Below, piece by piece: positions 1 through 13,300 of a stretch of DNA of 64,000 nt. The number at the start of each line of letters is the position of its first letter. Position 1 is the first letter of the stretch. The DNA comes from Pomphorhynchus laevis (lineage: Eukaryota > Acanthocephala > Palaeacanthocephala > Echinorhynchida > Pomphorhynchidae): positions 54,398-118,397 of the forward strand of contig WNNJ02001114.1 in assembly GCA_012934845.2 (NCBI GenBank), read 5' to 3'. The translations under genes were made by a program, and so were the position numbers. The notes under the pieces were generated by a model. It was not told where the DNA came from. It made no database searches and saw only the letters and a program-made list of their open reading frames with translations.

Positions 1-3000
1 GAAATACATGAATCTGTAATATTATGAAAATTTTAAAATAATTTATAATTGTGATGTGATAATATATTAAAAACCGTATTAATATTTTAAAATATTGACG
101 GAGGATTAATAAAACACAATTTGATTCTTCATTTAACAACCTGTTAATAAACCTACATGAGAAATACATAAATCTGTAATATTATAAAATTTTAAAATAA
201 CTTATAATTATGATGTGATAATATATAAATAACGTATACCAATTTTGAAATATTGACGGAGGATAAATAAAACATAATTTGCTTCTTCATTTGACTACCT
301 GATAATAAACGGACATGAAAAATACATAAATCTGTAATGTTATAAAATTACAAAATCATTTATAATTATGATGTGATAATATATTAAATAACGTATTACA
401 ATTTTAAAATATTGACGGAGGATTAATAAAACACAATTTGCTTCTTCATTTGAGCACTTGTTAATAAACAGACATGAGAAATACATAAATCTGTAATATA
501 AGAAAATTAAAAAATAATTTACAATTATGATGTGATAATATATAAAATAACGTATTACAATTTTAAAATATTGACGGTGGAGCAATAAAACACAATTGGC
601 TTCTTCATTTGACATCCTGTTAATAAACGGACATAAGAAAGACACAAACCTGTAATACTAAAAAATTATATAATAATTTAGAATTAAGATGTGATAATAT
701 ATTAAAAAGCGTGTTACAATTTTAAAATATTGAGGGAGGATTAATAAAACTCAATTTGCTTCTTCATTTGACTACCTGTTAATGAACGGACATGAAAAAT
801 ACAAATATCTGTATAAATTTTAAATTAAAAAATAATTTATAATTGTGATGTGATAATATATTAAATAACGAATTAATATTTTAAAATATTGACGGAGGAT
901 TAATAAAACACAATTTGATTCTTCATTTCAGTACCTGTTAATAAAGTGACATTAGAAATACATAAATCTGTAAAAATATAAAATTATAAAATAATTTATA
1001 ATTATGATGTGACAATATATTAAATAACGTATTAAAATTTTAAAATATTGACGGACGATCAATGAAACACAATTTGCTTTTTCATTTGACTTACTGTTTA
1101 TAAACGGACATGAGAAATACATAAATCTGTAATATTACAAAATTATAAAAAATTTATAATTATTATGTGGTAATATATAAAATTACGTATTAATACTTTA
1201 AAATATTGACGGCGGATTAATAAAACACAATTTGCTTCTTCGTTTGACTAACTGTTAATAAACAGACATGATAAATACATAAATCTGTAATATTACAAAA
1301 TTATAATATAATTTATAATTATGATGTGATAATATATTAAACAACGTATTACAATCTTAAAATATTGACGGAGGAAAAATAAAACACAATTTGCTTCTTC
1401 ATTTGACTACCTGTTAATAAACGGACATGAGAAATACATAAAACCTGTAATATTATATAATTAAAAAATAATTTATAATTATGATGTTATAATATATTAA
1501 AAAAAGTATTACAATTTTAATATATTGACGTAGGATTAATAAAACACAATTTGCTTCTTCATTTGACTACCTGTTAATAAACGGACATGAGAAATACATA
1601 AATCTGTAATATTATATAATTCTAAAATAATTTATAATTATGATGTGATAATATATTAAACAACGTATTAAAATATTGACGGAGGATCAATTAAAAACAA
1701 CTTGCTTCTTCATTTGACTACCTGTTAATAAACGGACCTGAGAAATACATAAATCTGTAATTTTATACAATTACAAAATAATTTATAATTGTGATGTGAT
1801 AATATATTAAACAACGTGTTACAATCTTTAAATATTGACGGAGGATTAATAAAACACAATTTGCTTCTTCATTTGATTACCTGTTAATAAACAGACATAA
1901 GAAATACATAAATCTGTAATATTAAATAATTATAAAATAATTTATAATTATGATGTAATAATATATATTTAATAACGTATTACAATTTTAAAATATTGAC
2001 GGAGGATTAATAAAACACAATTTGATTCTTCATTTGACTACCTGTTAATAAACGAAAATGAGAAATACATAAATCTGTAATATTATAAAATTATGAAATA
2101 ATTTATAATTATGATGTGATAATATATTAAATAACGTATTACAATTTTGAAATATTTACGGTGGATTTATAAAACACAATTTTGTTTTTCATATGACTAC
2201 CTGTTAATAAACAGATTTGATAAATACATAAATCTGTAAAATTACAAAATTATAATATAATTTGTAATTATGATGTGATAATATATTAAACAACGTATTA
2301 CAATCTTAAAATATTGACGGAGGATTAATAAAACACAATTTGCTTCTTCATTTGACTACCTGTTAATATACGGACATAAGAAATACAAATATCTGTAATA
2401 TTATATAATTATAATATAATTTATAATTATGATGTGATAATATATTAAACAACCTATTACAATCTTAAACTATTAACGGAGGATTATTAAAACACAATTC
2501 TTCTTCATTTGACTACCTGTTAATAAACGGAAATGAGAAATACATAAATCGGTAATCTTATATAATAATAAAATAATTTATAATTATGATGTGATAATAT
2601 ATTAAATAACGTATTACAATTTTAAAATATTGACGGAGGATTTATAAAACACAATTTGCTTCTTCATTTGACTACCTGTTAATCGAAGGACATGAGAAAT
2701 AAATAAATCTGTAATATTATAAAATAACAAAATAATCCATAATTTTGATGTGATAATATATTAAATAACGTATTACAATTTTAAAATATTGACGGAGGAT
2801 TTATAAAACACAATTTGCTTCTTCATTCTACTACCTGTTAAAAAACGGACATGAGAAATACATTAATCTGTAATATTATATAATTAAAAAATAATTTATA
2901 ATTATGATGTGTTAATATATTAAATAACGTATTTAAATTTTTAAATATTGACGGAGGATCAATTAAACACGATTTGCTTCTTTATTTGACTACCTGTTAA

Positions 3001-4445
3001 TACACGGACATGAGAAATACATAAATCTGTAATATTATATAAATATAAAATAATTTATAATTATGATGTGATAATATATTTAATAGCTTATTACAATTTT
3101 AAAATATTGACTTAGGATTAATAAAACACAATTTGCTTCTTCATTTGACTACCTGTTAATAAACGGACATGAGAAATACATACATCTGTAATACTATAAA
3201 ATTAAAAAAATTATAATTATGATTTGATAATATATAAAATAACGTATTACAATTTTAAAATATTGACGGAGGATTAATAAAACACAATTGGCCTCTTCAT
3301 TTGACTACCTGTAAATAAACGGACATGAGAAATACATAAACCTGTAATATTATAAAATTTTAAAATTATTTATAATTATGATGTGATAATATATAAAACA
3401 ACGTATTACAATTTTAAAATATTGACGGAGGATTAATAAAACACAATTTGCTTCTTCATTTGACTATGTGTTAATAAACGGACATGAGAAATACATAAAT
3501 CTGTAATATTATAAAATTATAAAATAATTTATAATTATGATGTGGTAATATATTAAATTCCGTATTACAATTTCAAAATATTGACTGAGGATTTATAAAA
3601 CACAATTTGCTTCTTCATTTGACTACCTGTTCATTAACGAAAATGAGAAATACATAAACCTTAATATTATAAAATTAAAAAAATATATAATTATGATTTG
3701 ATAATATATTAAATAACGTATCACAATTTTAAAATATTGACGGAGGATTAATAAAACACAATTTGCTTCTTTATTTGACTACCTGTTAATAAACGGACAT
3801 GAGAAATACATAAATCTGTAATATTTTAAAATTATAAAATAATTTATAATTATGATGTGATAATATATAAAATAACGTATAAAAATTTTGAAATATTGAC
3901 GGAAGATGTATAAAACACATATTGCTTCTTCATTTGACTACTTGTTAATAAATGGACATGAGAAATACATAAATCTGTAATATTATAAAATTAAAAAAAA
4001 TAATTTATAATTATGATTTGATAATATATTCAATAACGTATCACAATTTTAAAATATTGACGCAGGATAAATAAAACACAATTTGCTTCTTTATTTGACT
4101 ACCTATTAATAAACGGACATGAGAAATTCATAAATCTGTAATAATACAAAATTATAAAATAATGTATAATTATGATGTAATATTATGTTAAATAACGTAT
4201 TACAATTTTAAAATATTGACGGAGGATTAATAAAACACAATTTGCTTCTTCATTTGACTACCTGTTAATAAACGGACATGAGAAATTCATAAATCTGTAA
4301 TAATACAAAATTATAAAATAATGTATAATTATGATGTAATATTATATTAAATAACGTATTACAATTTTAAAATTTTGACGGAGGATTTATAAAACACAAT
4401 TTGCTTCTTCATTTAAATACCTGAATATTAACGGACATGAGAAAT
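1..4445. repeat. 159-bp AT-rich satellite array, left block
   Basis: Tandem head-to-tail monomers of about 159 bp, recognisable by recurring landmarks such as ttcttcatttgac, gacatgagaaatacataa, atgatgtgataatatatta and tattgacggaggat. About 28 monomers. They differ from one another by many substitutions and 1-5 bp indels, so this is an old, poorly homogenised edge of the array. The block runs off the left window edge and ends where a Penelope-like element has inserted within the gagaaat/acataaatctg part of a monomer. Nothing here is coding: short minus-strand ORFs arise because 159 is a multiple of three. Satellite of this length is typical of pericentromeric or sex-chromosome heterochromatin, but the chromosomal location cannot be told from sequence. 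Confidence 0.97.
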
Positions 4446-4580
4446 TAAATCAGCTTACTAAGTCTACGTATTGTTATATAATTATTAAATAAACAAAACA
4501 TAATAATGCTAAATCAAAATTTAATAATTAAATAATAAAATTAATAATTGTTTTTAGATTTTCTATAATTTAAATCAAAT

Positions 4581-4611
<31 letters not shown>

Positions 4612-4820
4612 ATTTAAAATAAACGTCATTTTTATGAATTGACTAATAAATAACAGACGTTGTATCAGAATAAGAATTAGAGGTCATCAGGAGGAACTGC
4701 TATGCTATCAGGTTTCGTCCCCTTACTCCTCTACCCAACATAGCAGCTGGGCCAAATACATGCTAATGATGTATTTCCTCTGAAATAACTATCTAGTATC
4801 TTATTCTAATGCAAAGTATA
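4446..4820 (-). repeat. PLE 3' terminal region with A/T simple repeat and conserved hairpin
   Basis: Non-coding 3' region of copy A, shared with 45425-45650 (part), 47150-47562 and 62807-63176. It contains an inverted repeat, ctatgttggg...tagcat/agcag style arms around 4690-4750 (ctgctatg / catagcag in element sense), then a TAAAA-type simple-repeat tract (about 4580-4625), and ends at the left satellite junction with aaatcagct. The same terminal sequence at every copy marks the true 3' end of the family. Confidence 0.8.
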
Positions 4821-5804
4821 TTATTTATTATCCATCCATAAAAATTTGCCACTTAAGAGTTTAAATTTATTCTTTATATATTTTACTATTTTCTGCTTGA
4901 TGTTATTTTTATAGTAACCTAGTTTAAAATATGTATCTATTAAATTATTTAAATGATTTTGAAGAAAGCCAGTAGCATTACATATTGTTGCAATTCTTAA
5001 AATTTCATTATTTAATGTATTATATTTTATATTATATGGTATGCATGAATGCTCATGCAAAAATATGTTTCTTGTAAATTTAAATATGTCATCTTTACGA
5101 TATAAATTAATAGTAGTTTTAGTTAATGTTAATTTAATGTTCATATCTAGATATACACTTTCTTTATCATTAATATTGGTTTTGTTAAGAATAAGGCTTT
5201 CTGGATAAATGTGCTCACTAATTGAATAAAAATTATTAGAATTAAATACACATATATCATCAATGTATCGAAACATATATTTCATATATTTATATTGTTT
5301 AGATTTAGTTTTTACACAGTTATGAACAAATTCATATTCTATAAAGCTTAAAAACAAGTCAGCTATAATTGGGCTACTATTACCACCCATTGGAACATCT
5401 TTTACTTGTCTAAATATAGATGTCCCAACTTTTAAATAATTTTGATTTATCAAAATATTTAAGGATTCTATTAATTCAATTTTATTCATATATTTATATT
5501 TATTTGATGGTTTAATTTTTGTTAGATAGGCGTTATAATTATTATAACATATATATGTATATCTTTTTCCGAATATAAGGTTAATTAATTTTACTAACGC
5601 TTCTTTAATATCTACTAAATCTAGATTTGTATAAAGCGTACTAAAATCGTATGTATTTATATTTTGAAAATTTATTCCTTTTGTCTGTTCTAAAAATTCT
5701 TTTGTAGAATTAATACTGAAATAGTGTTTTATACCAGTATTAATTTCGATTACCTTGCAATATTTTTTAAAATGTGCTTTAATTACTTTAAGTATTTTAT
5801 TCAT
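4821..5804 (-). pseudogene. PLE reverse transcriptase, palm and thumb (copy A)
   Basis: A 327-codon open frame that is the C-terminal part of the PLE polyprotein. The first residue in this frame is an internal Met, since RT motifs 1-2 lie upstream in broken frames. Visible motifs are YDFSTLYTNLD (palm motif A, with the catalytic Asp), VPMGGNSSPIIADLF (motif B), and FRYIDDICVF with the YIDD catalytic box (5256-5267), followed by a Leu/Ile-rich thumb with FLHEHSCIPYNIKYN. The ORF ends GKFLWMDNK. Compared with copy C it lacks six codons (INQHNN) near the C-terminus. The product would copy element RNA at a nicked target. PLE RTs are the retroelement RTs closest to telomerase. The copy is inactive because its upstream half is broken. 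Confidence 0.88.
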
Positions 5805-6576
5805 ATAGACAGAAAGTGGTTTTAATGTACATTTAAACGCACTTCATATGAACCTAGGTTTTATTGGATTTTTATGTGATTTTGGATTCCAATATAATAT
5901 AGGTATAGTTTTATTATCTAATTCAACCTTTATACCCTTTTATCCATTATAGAACAGTGACTTGTAATAATTGTTTCTAAACTCAACTCACTAAGTTCAT
6001 ATGTTGGATTTACATTTAAATCATTAGAATTAACCTCTTTCATTAGTATATCATAATAAAGCTTTTTGCATATGAAGACAAAGTTATTACTAGCTTTATC
6101 AATAGTTGTTATTATATAGTTATCCTTTAATTTAGTAAGTTCTTTATACATATCTTTATTAAATTTTATCTTTCCTTTTATAATTGTTTGTTATTTTCAT
6201 TTTATTTTTAATTTTATCAAATATATAATCTTTCCAAATTTTAATCTATATTTATACCCTTTTGATAGCAGCTTTCTTAATTCACAATTTTCAATTAATT
6301 CTAGATAATGGGTACATATATGTTCATTTATTTTATCAAAACTAAGACTTTTACAATTGCATTCTGTTTCCATTATGTTTCTAATATCATCGTTACATAT
6401 TAATTTTAATTCTTTATTATAATTACAAATTTTTCGTCCTAATGGTGGTAGGAGTTTATACCTTATTTTAGGAATATATTTACTTAAATCTGACTCTATT
6501 ATTTCTTTACTTTTAGAATTATTTAAAAGTCCGGCTATATTTATGTTATCTATACATTTATTAATGAAGTTTATGA
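5805..6576 (-). pseudogene. PLE linker and RT fingers, frameshifted
   Basis: This part of the element connects the endonuclease to the RT palm and is broken by at least two frameshifts (about 6222 and 6155) and several stops. Recognisable pieces in reading order are a segment with PPLGRKICNYNKELK, the CxC motif TECNCKS (6353-6361), a segment with ENCELRKLLSKGYKYR, then DNYIITTIDKASNNFVFICK and a Tyr-rich helix (5930-6151), then IPILYWNPKSHKNP and KPRFI, followed by TGA (5844-5846) and SAFKCTLKPLS, which leads into the main RT frame. The DKASNNFVF and WNPKSHKNP blocks correspond to PLE RT motifs 1 and 2. Nothing suggests a separate gene. Confidence 0.75.
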
Positions 6577-7384
6577 TTAATGTATATTTCTATTGTTATT
6601 ATTTACATTTATTGTATGATTATAGTATTTTGTATTACAATAACTGTCTATTATACAACTTAGCCTATCATAGTCGTTAATTAATTTTTGATTTATTGAA
6701 CATATGATATCTTTAGAAAAACTTCTTATATTTACATAAAGATCTTTTAGCTCATTATCACTTAAAAGTTGTTTTAACATTTCTAATTGTTCATTTATAT
6801 ACATATCTTTTTTAATATTTTTAACTCTATTTTTCCGATTCCTTTTATCACCATGACTTCTTGGTTTGCGTTTAAAAGGATTATTATAATATAGTTGTTT
6901 ATTATGTATTATACTACTTCTGCCAATTCCTTGTACCACGTCATTCAATCCTAATGGGTACATGGAATTAAGCGTTTTAATCCAAAAATCTTCTTTTTCT
7001 AATAGTTTTTGATTAAATATTGAAATGTTTTCTTTGATAATATGTTCTAAAATAAATAATTTACAGTTTTTAATATCATGTCCTATTAATCTCATATGTT
7101 TATGAAATATAGTTTGACTATTATGCTGTATATTATATATGTGTTGCCTAAACCTAGTTTTTAACATTTGATATGTTTTTCCTATATATTGCAAACCACA
7201 TGTGCATTGTATTAGATACACTACACCTGCGGTATTACAGTTACAAATATTATTAATATTTAATGAAAAACATTTGTTTGTCGTAATATTTACGATACAA
7301 TTATTATTATTTATAACATCACAAACTATACAATTTTTTCTGTTACATTTAAAAGATCTAAAATTGAAATCACTAGTACTTAAG
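6577..7384 (-). pseudogene. PLE GIY-YIG endonuclease domain with N-terminal Cys finger (partial)
   Basis: The frame is open from the satellite junction at 7384 to a stop at 6577, about 269 codons; no true start is present because the 5' end is missing. A GTG at 7221 is only an internal codon. The first 50 residues hold a Cys-rich finger (KCNRKNCIVC, then CNC), followed by GVVYLIQC and LQYIGKT, the GIY and YIG strands (about 7228-7177). Next come the Arg/His helix (TRFRQHIYNIQ) and the Glu helix EDFWIKTL ending in GLND, all standard for PLE endonucleases that nick the target DNA for target-primed reverse transcription. A very basic tail (KRKPRSHGDKRNRKNR) follows. Placement upstream of the RT is the diagnostic oddity. 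Identity is based on motif recognition, not on a search. Confidence 0.85.
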
Positions 7385-10300
7385 TAATAAATAAATCTGT
7401 AATATTAAAAAATTTTAAAATAATTTATTATAATGATATGATAATATATTAAAAAACGTACTACAATTTTAAAATATTGATGGAGGATCAATAAAACACA
7501 ATTTGCTTCTTCATTTGACTACCTGTTAAAAGACGGACATGAGAAATACATAAATCTGTAATATTATAAAATTATAAAACAATTTATAATTGTGATGTGA
7601 TAATATATAAAAAAACGTATTACAATTTTAAAATATTAACGGTGGAGCAATAAAACACAATTTGCTTCTTCATTTGACATCCTGTTAATAAACGGACATG
7701 AGAAATACATAAACCTGTAATATTAAAAAAATTATAACATAATTTATAATTAAGATGTGATAATATATTAAATAGCGTATTACAATTTTAAAATATTGAC
7801 GGAGGATTAATAAAACACAATTTGATTCTTCATTTGACTACCTGTTAATAAACGGACATGAGAAATACATAAAACTGAATTATTATAAAAAAAAATTTAT
7901 AATTACGGTGTGATAATATATTAAATAACGTATCACAATTTTAAAATATTGACAAAGGACTTATAAAACACAATTTGCTTCTTTATTTTACTACCTGTTT
8001 ATAAACGGACATGATAAATACATAAATCTGTAATATTGCAAAATTATAAAATAATTTATAATTATGATGTGATAATATATTAAATAACGTATTACAATTT
8101 TAAAATATTGACGGACGATTAATAAAACACAATTTGCTTCTTCATTTGACTACCTGTTAATAAAAGGACATGAGAAATACATAAATCTGTGATATATTCA
8201 AATTAAAAAATAATTTATAATTATGATGTGATAATATAAAAATAACGTATACCAATTTTAAAATATTGACGGAGGATAAATAAAACACAATTGGCTCCTT
8301 CATTTGACTACCTATTAATAAACGGTCATGAGGAATACATAAATCTGTGATATTAAAAAATTATAAAATAATTTATAATTAAGATGTGATAATTTATTAA
8401 ATAGCATATTACAATTTTTAAATATTGACGGAGGATTAATAAAACTCAATTTGATTCTTCATTTGACTACCTGTTAATAAACGGAAATGAGAAATACATA
8501 TATCTGTAATATTATAAAATTATAAAAAAATTTATAATTATGATGTTATAATATATTAAATAACGTATCACAATTTTAAAATATCGACGGAGGATTAATA
8601 AAACGCAATTTGATTCTTCATTTTACTACCTGTTAATAAACGGAAATGAGAAATACATAATTCTGAAATATGAAAATATAAAATAATTTATAATTATGAT
8701 GTGATAATATATAAAATAACGTATTAAAATTTTAAAATATTGACGGAAGATTACTAAAACACAATTTGCTTCTTCATTTAACTACCTGTTAAGAAAGAGA
8801 CCTGAGAAATACATAAATCTGTTATATTATAAAATTAAAAAAAAAATATAATTATGATGTGATAATATATTAAATAACGTATTAATATTTTAAAATATTG
8901 AAGAAGGATTAATAAAACACAATTTGCTTCTTCATTTGACTACATGTTAACAAACAGACATAAGAAATACATAAATCTGTAATATTACAAAAGTAAAAAA
9001 TAATTTATAATTATGATGTGATAATATATTAAATAGCGTATTTCAATTTTAAAATATTGACTGAGGATTAATAAAACACAATTTGCTTCTTCATCTGACA
9101 AACTGTTAAAAAAAAGACATGAGAAATACATAAACCTGTAATATTATAAAATTAAACAATAATTTATAATTATGCTGTGATAATATATTAAATAACGTAT
9201 TACAATTTTAAAATATTGACGGAGGATTGATAAATCACAGTTTGCTTCTTCATATGACGACCTGTTAATAAACAGACATAAGAAATACATAAAACTATAA
9301 TATTATCAAATTTTGAAATAATTTATAATTATGATATTAAAATATATATAAAAAACGTATACAATTTTAAAATATTGACGGAGGATTAATAAAACACAAT
9401 TTGCTTCTTCATTTGACTACCTGTTAATAAACCTACATGAGAAATACATAATTCTGTAATATTATCAAATTATAAAATAATTTATAATTATGATTTGAAA
9501 ATATATATAAATAACGTATACCAATTTTAAAATATTGACGGAGGATTAATAAAACACAATTTGCTTCTTCATTTGACTACCTGTTAATAAACGGACATGA
9601 GAAATACAAATATCTGTTATATTAAAAAAAATAAATTAAAATAAATTATAATTATGATGTGGTAATATATTAAATAACGTATCACAATTTTAAAATATTG
9701 ACGGAGGATTAGTAAAACACAATTTGCTTCTTCATTTGACTACCTGTTAATAAACAGACATGAGAAATACATAAATCTGTAATATAATAAAATTATAAAA
9801 AAAATTATAATAATGATGTGATAATATATTAAACAACGTATTACAATTTGAAAATATTGACATAGGATTTATAAAACACAATTTGCTTCTTCATTTGACT
9901 ACCTGTTAATAAACAGACATGAGAAATACATAAATCTGGTATATTATAAAATTAAAAAATAATTTATAATTGTGATGTGATAATATATTAAATAACGTAT
10001 TACAACTTTTAAAATATTGACGGAAGATTGATAAATCGCAGTTGGGTTCTTCATATGACAACCTGTTAATAAAGAGACATGAGAAATACAAAAAACTATA
10101 ATATTATAAAATTATGAAATAATTTATAATTATAATGTGATAATATATAAAATAGCGTATTACAATTTTTAAATATTGACGGAGGATTAATAACACACAA
10201 TTTGCTTCTTTTATTACTATTTGTAAATAAACGGACATGAGAAATACATAAATCTGAAATATTATAAAATTATGAAATAACTTATAATTATGATGTGTTA

Positions 10301-13300
10301 ATATATAAAATAACGAATTTAAATTTTAAAATATTGACGGAGTATTAATAAAACACAATTTGATTCTTCATTTGACTACCTGTTAATAAACGGAAATGAG
10401 AAATACGTAATTCTGAAATATTAAAAAATTAAAAAAAATAATTTATAATTATGATGTGATAATATATTAAATAACGTATTAAAATTCAAAAATATTGACG
10501 GAGGATCAATAAAACACAATTTGCTTCTTCATTTGACTACCTGCTAATAAACGGACATGAGAAATACATCAACCTCTAATTTTAAAAAATTCTAAAAGAA
10601 TTTATAATTGTGATGTGATAATATATTAAACAACGTATTAAAATTTTAAAATATTGACGGAGGATTATTAAAACACAATTTGCTTCTTCATTTGACTACC
10701 TGTTAATAAACGGACATGAGAAATACATAAATCTGTTATATTAAAAAATAAAATATTAATTTATAATTATGATGTGATAATATATAATATAACGTATTAC
10801 AATTTTAAAATATTGAAGTGTAGCAATAAAACACAATTTGCTTCTTCATTTGACTACCTGTTAATAAACAGATGATAAAAACATAAATCTGTAATATTAC
10901 AAAATTATATTATAATTTATAAATATGATGTGATAATATATAAAATAAAATATTAATATTTTTTAATATTGACGAAGGATTAATAAAACACAATTTGCTT
11001 CTTCATTTGACTACCTGTTAAAAAACGGACATGAGAAATACATTAATCTGTAATATTATATAATTATAAAATAATTTATAATTATGATGTGATAATATAT
11101 TAAATAACGTATCACAATTTTTAAATGTTGACGGAGGATTAAGAAAACACAATTTGCTTCTTCATTTTACTACCTGTTAATAAACGGACATGAGAAAAAC
11201 ATATATCTGTAACAATATATAATAATCAAATAATTTATAATTATGATGTGATAATATATTAATAACTTATTACAATTTTAAAATATTGACGGAGGAGCTT
11301 AAACACAATTTGCTTCTTCATTTGACTATATGTTAATAAACGGACATGAGAAATACATAAATCTCTAATATTAAAAAATTAAATAAAATTTATAATTATG
11401 ATGTGATAATATATTAAATAGCGTATACTAATTTCAAAATATTGACGGAGGATTAATAAAACACGATTTGCTTCATCATTTGACAACCTGTTAATAAACG
11501 GACATGAGAAATACATAAATCTGTAATATTAAAAAATTAATAAAAATAATTTATCTTTATGATGTGTAAATATATTAAATAAAGTATCACAATTTTAAAA
11601 TATTGACGGAAGATTAATGAAACACAATTTGCTTCTTCATTTGACTATCTGTTAATAAAAGGACATGAGAAATACATAAATCTGTAATATTATAAAATTA
11701 CAAAATAATTTATAATTATGATGTGATAATATATTAAATAACGTAGTACAATTTTAAAATATTGACGGAGGATTAATAAAACACAATTTTCATCTTCATT
11801 TGAAGATGCAAATAGCTTATTACAATTTTAAAATATTGACAGAGAATAAATAAAACAAAATTTGCTTCCTTATTTAACTTCATGTTAATAAACGGACATC
11901 AGAAATACATAAATCTGTAATATTATAAAATTATGAAATAATTTATGATTATGATGAGATAATATATTAAACAACGTATTACAATTTTAAAAACATGTAG
12001 AACGATCAATAAAACACAATTTGCTTCTTCATTTGACTAACTGTTTATAAACGGACATGAGAAATACATAAATCTGTAATATTACAAAATTATAAAATAA
12101 TTTATAATTATGATGTGATAATATATTAAATAACGTTTTACAATTATAAAATATTGACGGAGGATTGATAAATCACAGTTTGCTTCGTCATATGACGACC
12201 TGTTAATAAACCGACATGAGAAATACATAAAACTATAATATTATGGAATTTTGAAATAATTTATAATAATGATGTGATTATATAAAAACAACGTTTACAA
12301 TTTTAAAATATTGACGGAGGATTAATAAATCACAATTTGCTTCTTCATTTGACTACTTGTTAATAAACGGAAATGAGAAATACATAAATCTGAAATATTA
12401 TAAAATTATTAAATAATTTATAATTAAGATATGATAATTTATTAAATAGCATATTACAATTTTAAAATATTGACGGAGGATTAATAAAACTTAATTTGAT
12501 TCTTTATTTGACCACCTGTTAATAAACGGAAATGAGAAATACATAAATCTGTAATATTATAAAACAATAAAATAATTTATAATTTTGAAGTTATAATATA
12601 TTAAAAAACGTATCACAACTTTAAAATATTGACGGAGGATTAATAAAACACAATTTGATTCTTCATTTGACTACCTGTTAATAAACGGAAATGATAAATA
12701 CATAAATCTGAAATATGAAAATATAAAATAATTTATAATTGTAATGTGATAATATATTTAACAAAGTATTAAAATTTTAAAATATAGACGGAGGATTAAT
12801 AAAACACAATTTGCTTCTTCATTTGACAAACTGTTAATAAAGAGACATGAGAAATACATAAATCTGTAATATTAAAAAATTAAAAAAAACTATAATTATG
12901 ATGTGATAATATATTAAATAACGTATTAATATTTTAAAATATTGAAGTAGGATTAATAAAACACAATTTGCTTCTTCATTTGACTACATGTTAACAAAAA
13001 GACATGAAAAATACATAAATCTGTAATATTACAAAATTAAATAATAATTTATAATTATGATGTGATAATATATTAAATAGCGTATTTCAATTTTAAAATA
13101 TTGACTGAGGATTAATAAAACACAATTTGCTTCTTCATTTGACTACCTGTTAATAAACCTACATGAGAAATACATAAATCTGTAATATTATCAAATTATA
13201 AAATAATTTATAATTATGATGTGAAAATATATAAAAAACGTATACCAATTAAAAAATATTGACGGAGGATAAATAAAACATAATTTGCTTCTTCATTTGA

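Larger units (their letters stand above)
4446..7384 (-). mobile_element. Penelope-like retroelement with upstream GIY-YIG endonuclease (Naiad-type), 5'-truncated copy A
   Basis: The element lies on the minus strand, inserted cleanly into one satellite monomer, which resumes in register on the other side. In reading order it shows a Cys-rich finger, a GIY-YIG endonuclease, a CxC linker (6353-6361), reverse-transcriptase fingers, palm with YIDD, thumb, and an AT-rich 3' region. Endonuclease before RT plus a CxC linker is the permuted order reported for the Naiad/Chlamys PLE clade; canonical PLEs carry the endonuclease C-terminally. The 5' end is truncated: the endonuclease frame runs straight into satellite at 7384. 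Frameshifts near 6222 and 6155 and stops at about 6190 and 5844 show that the copy is dead. Related copies lie at 46425-47562 (plus strand), 62807-64000 (minus) and a 3' fragment at 45425-45650. Confidence 0.85.

Noticed and set aside
340-645. 101-codon minus-strand ORF and similar 61-codon ORFs at 9906-10091 and 15369-15554
   Set aside because: These are translations of satellite monomers. Because 159 is divisible by three, an open frame in one monomer continues into the next. Their peptides repeat with the monomer and other monomers in the array break the frame.
4690-4760. Hammerhead ribozyme in the Naiad-type PLE 3' region
   Set aside because: There is a ctgctatg/catagcag stem and a GAAAC between the arms, but no CUGANGA in the required place and no stem II in any of the three copies. 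Naiad elements are reported to lack canonical hammerheads.
7202-7387. 61-codon plus-strand ORF
   Set aside because: Antisense to the PLE endonuclease and its Cys finger, which are clearly coding on the minus strand.
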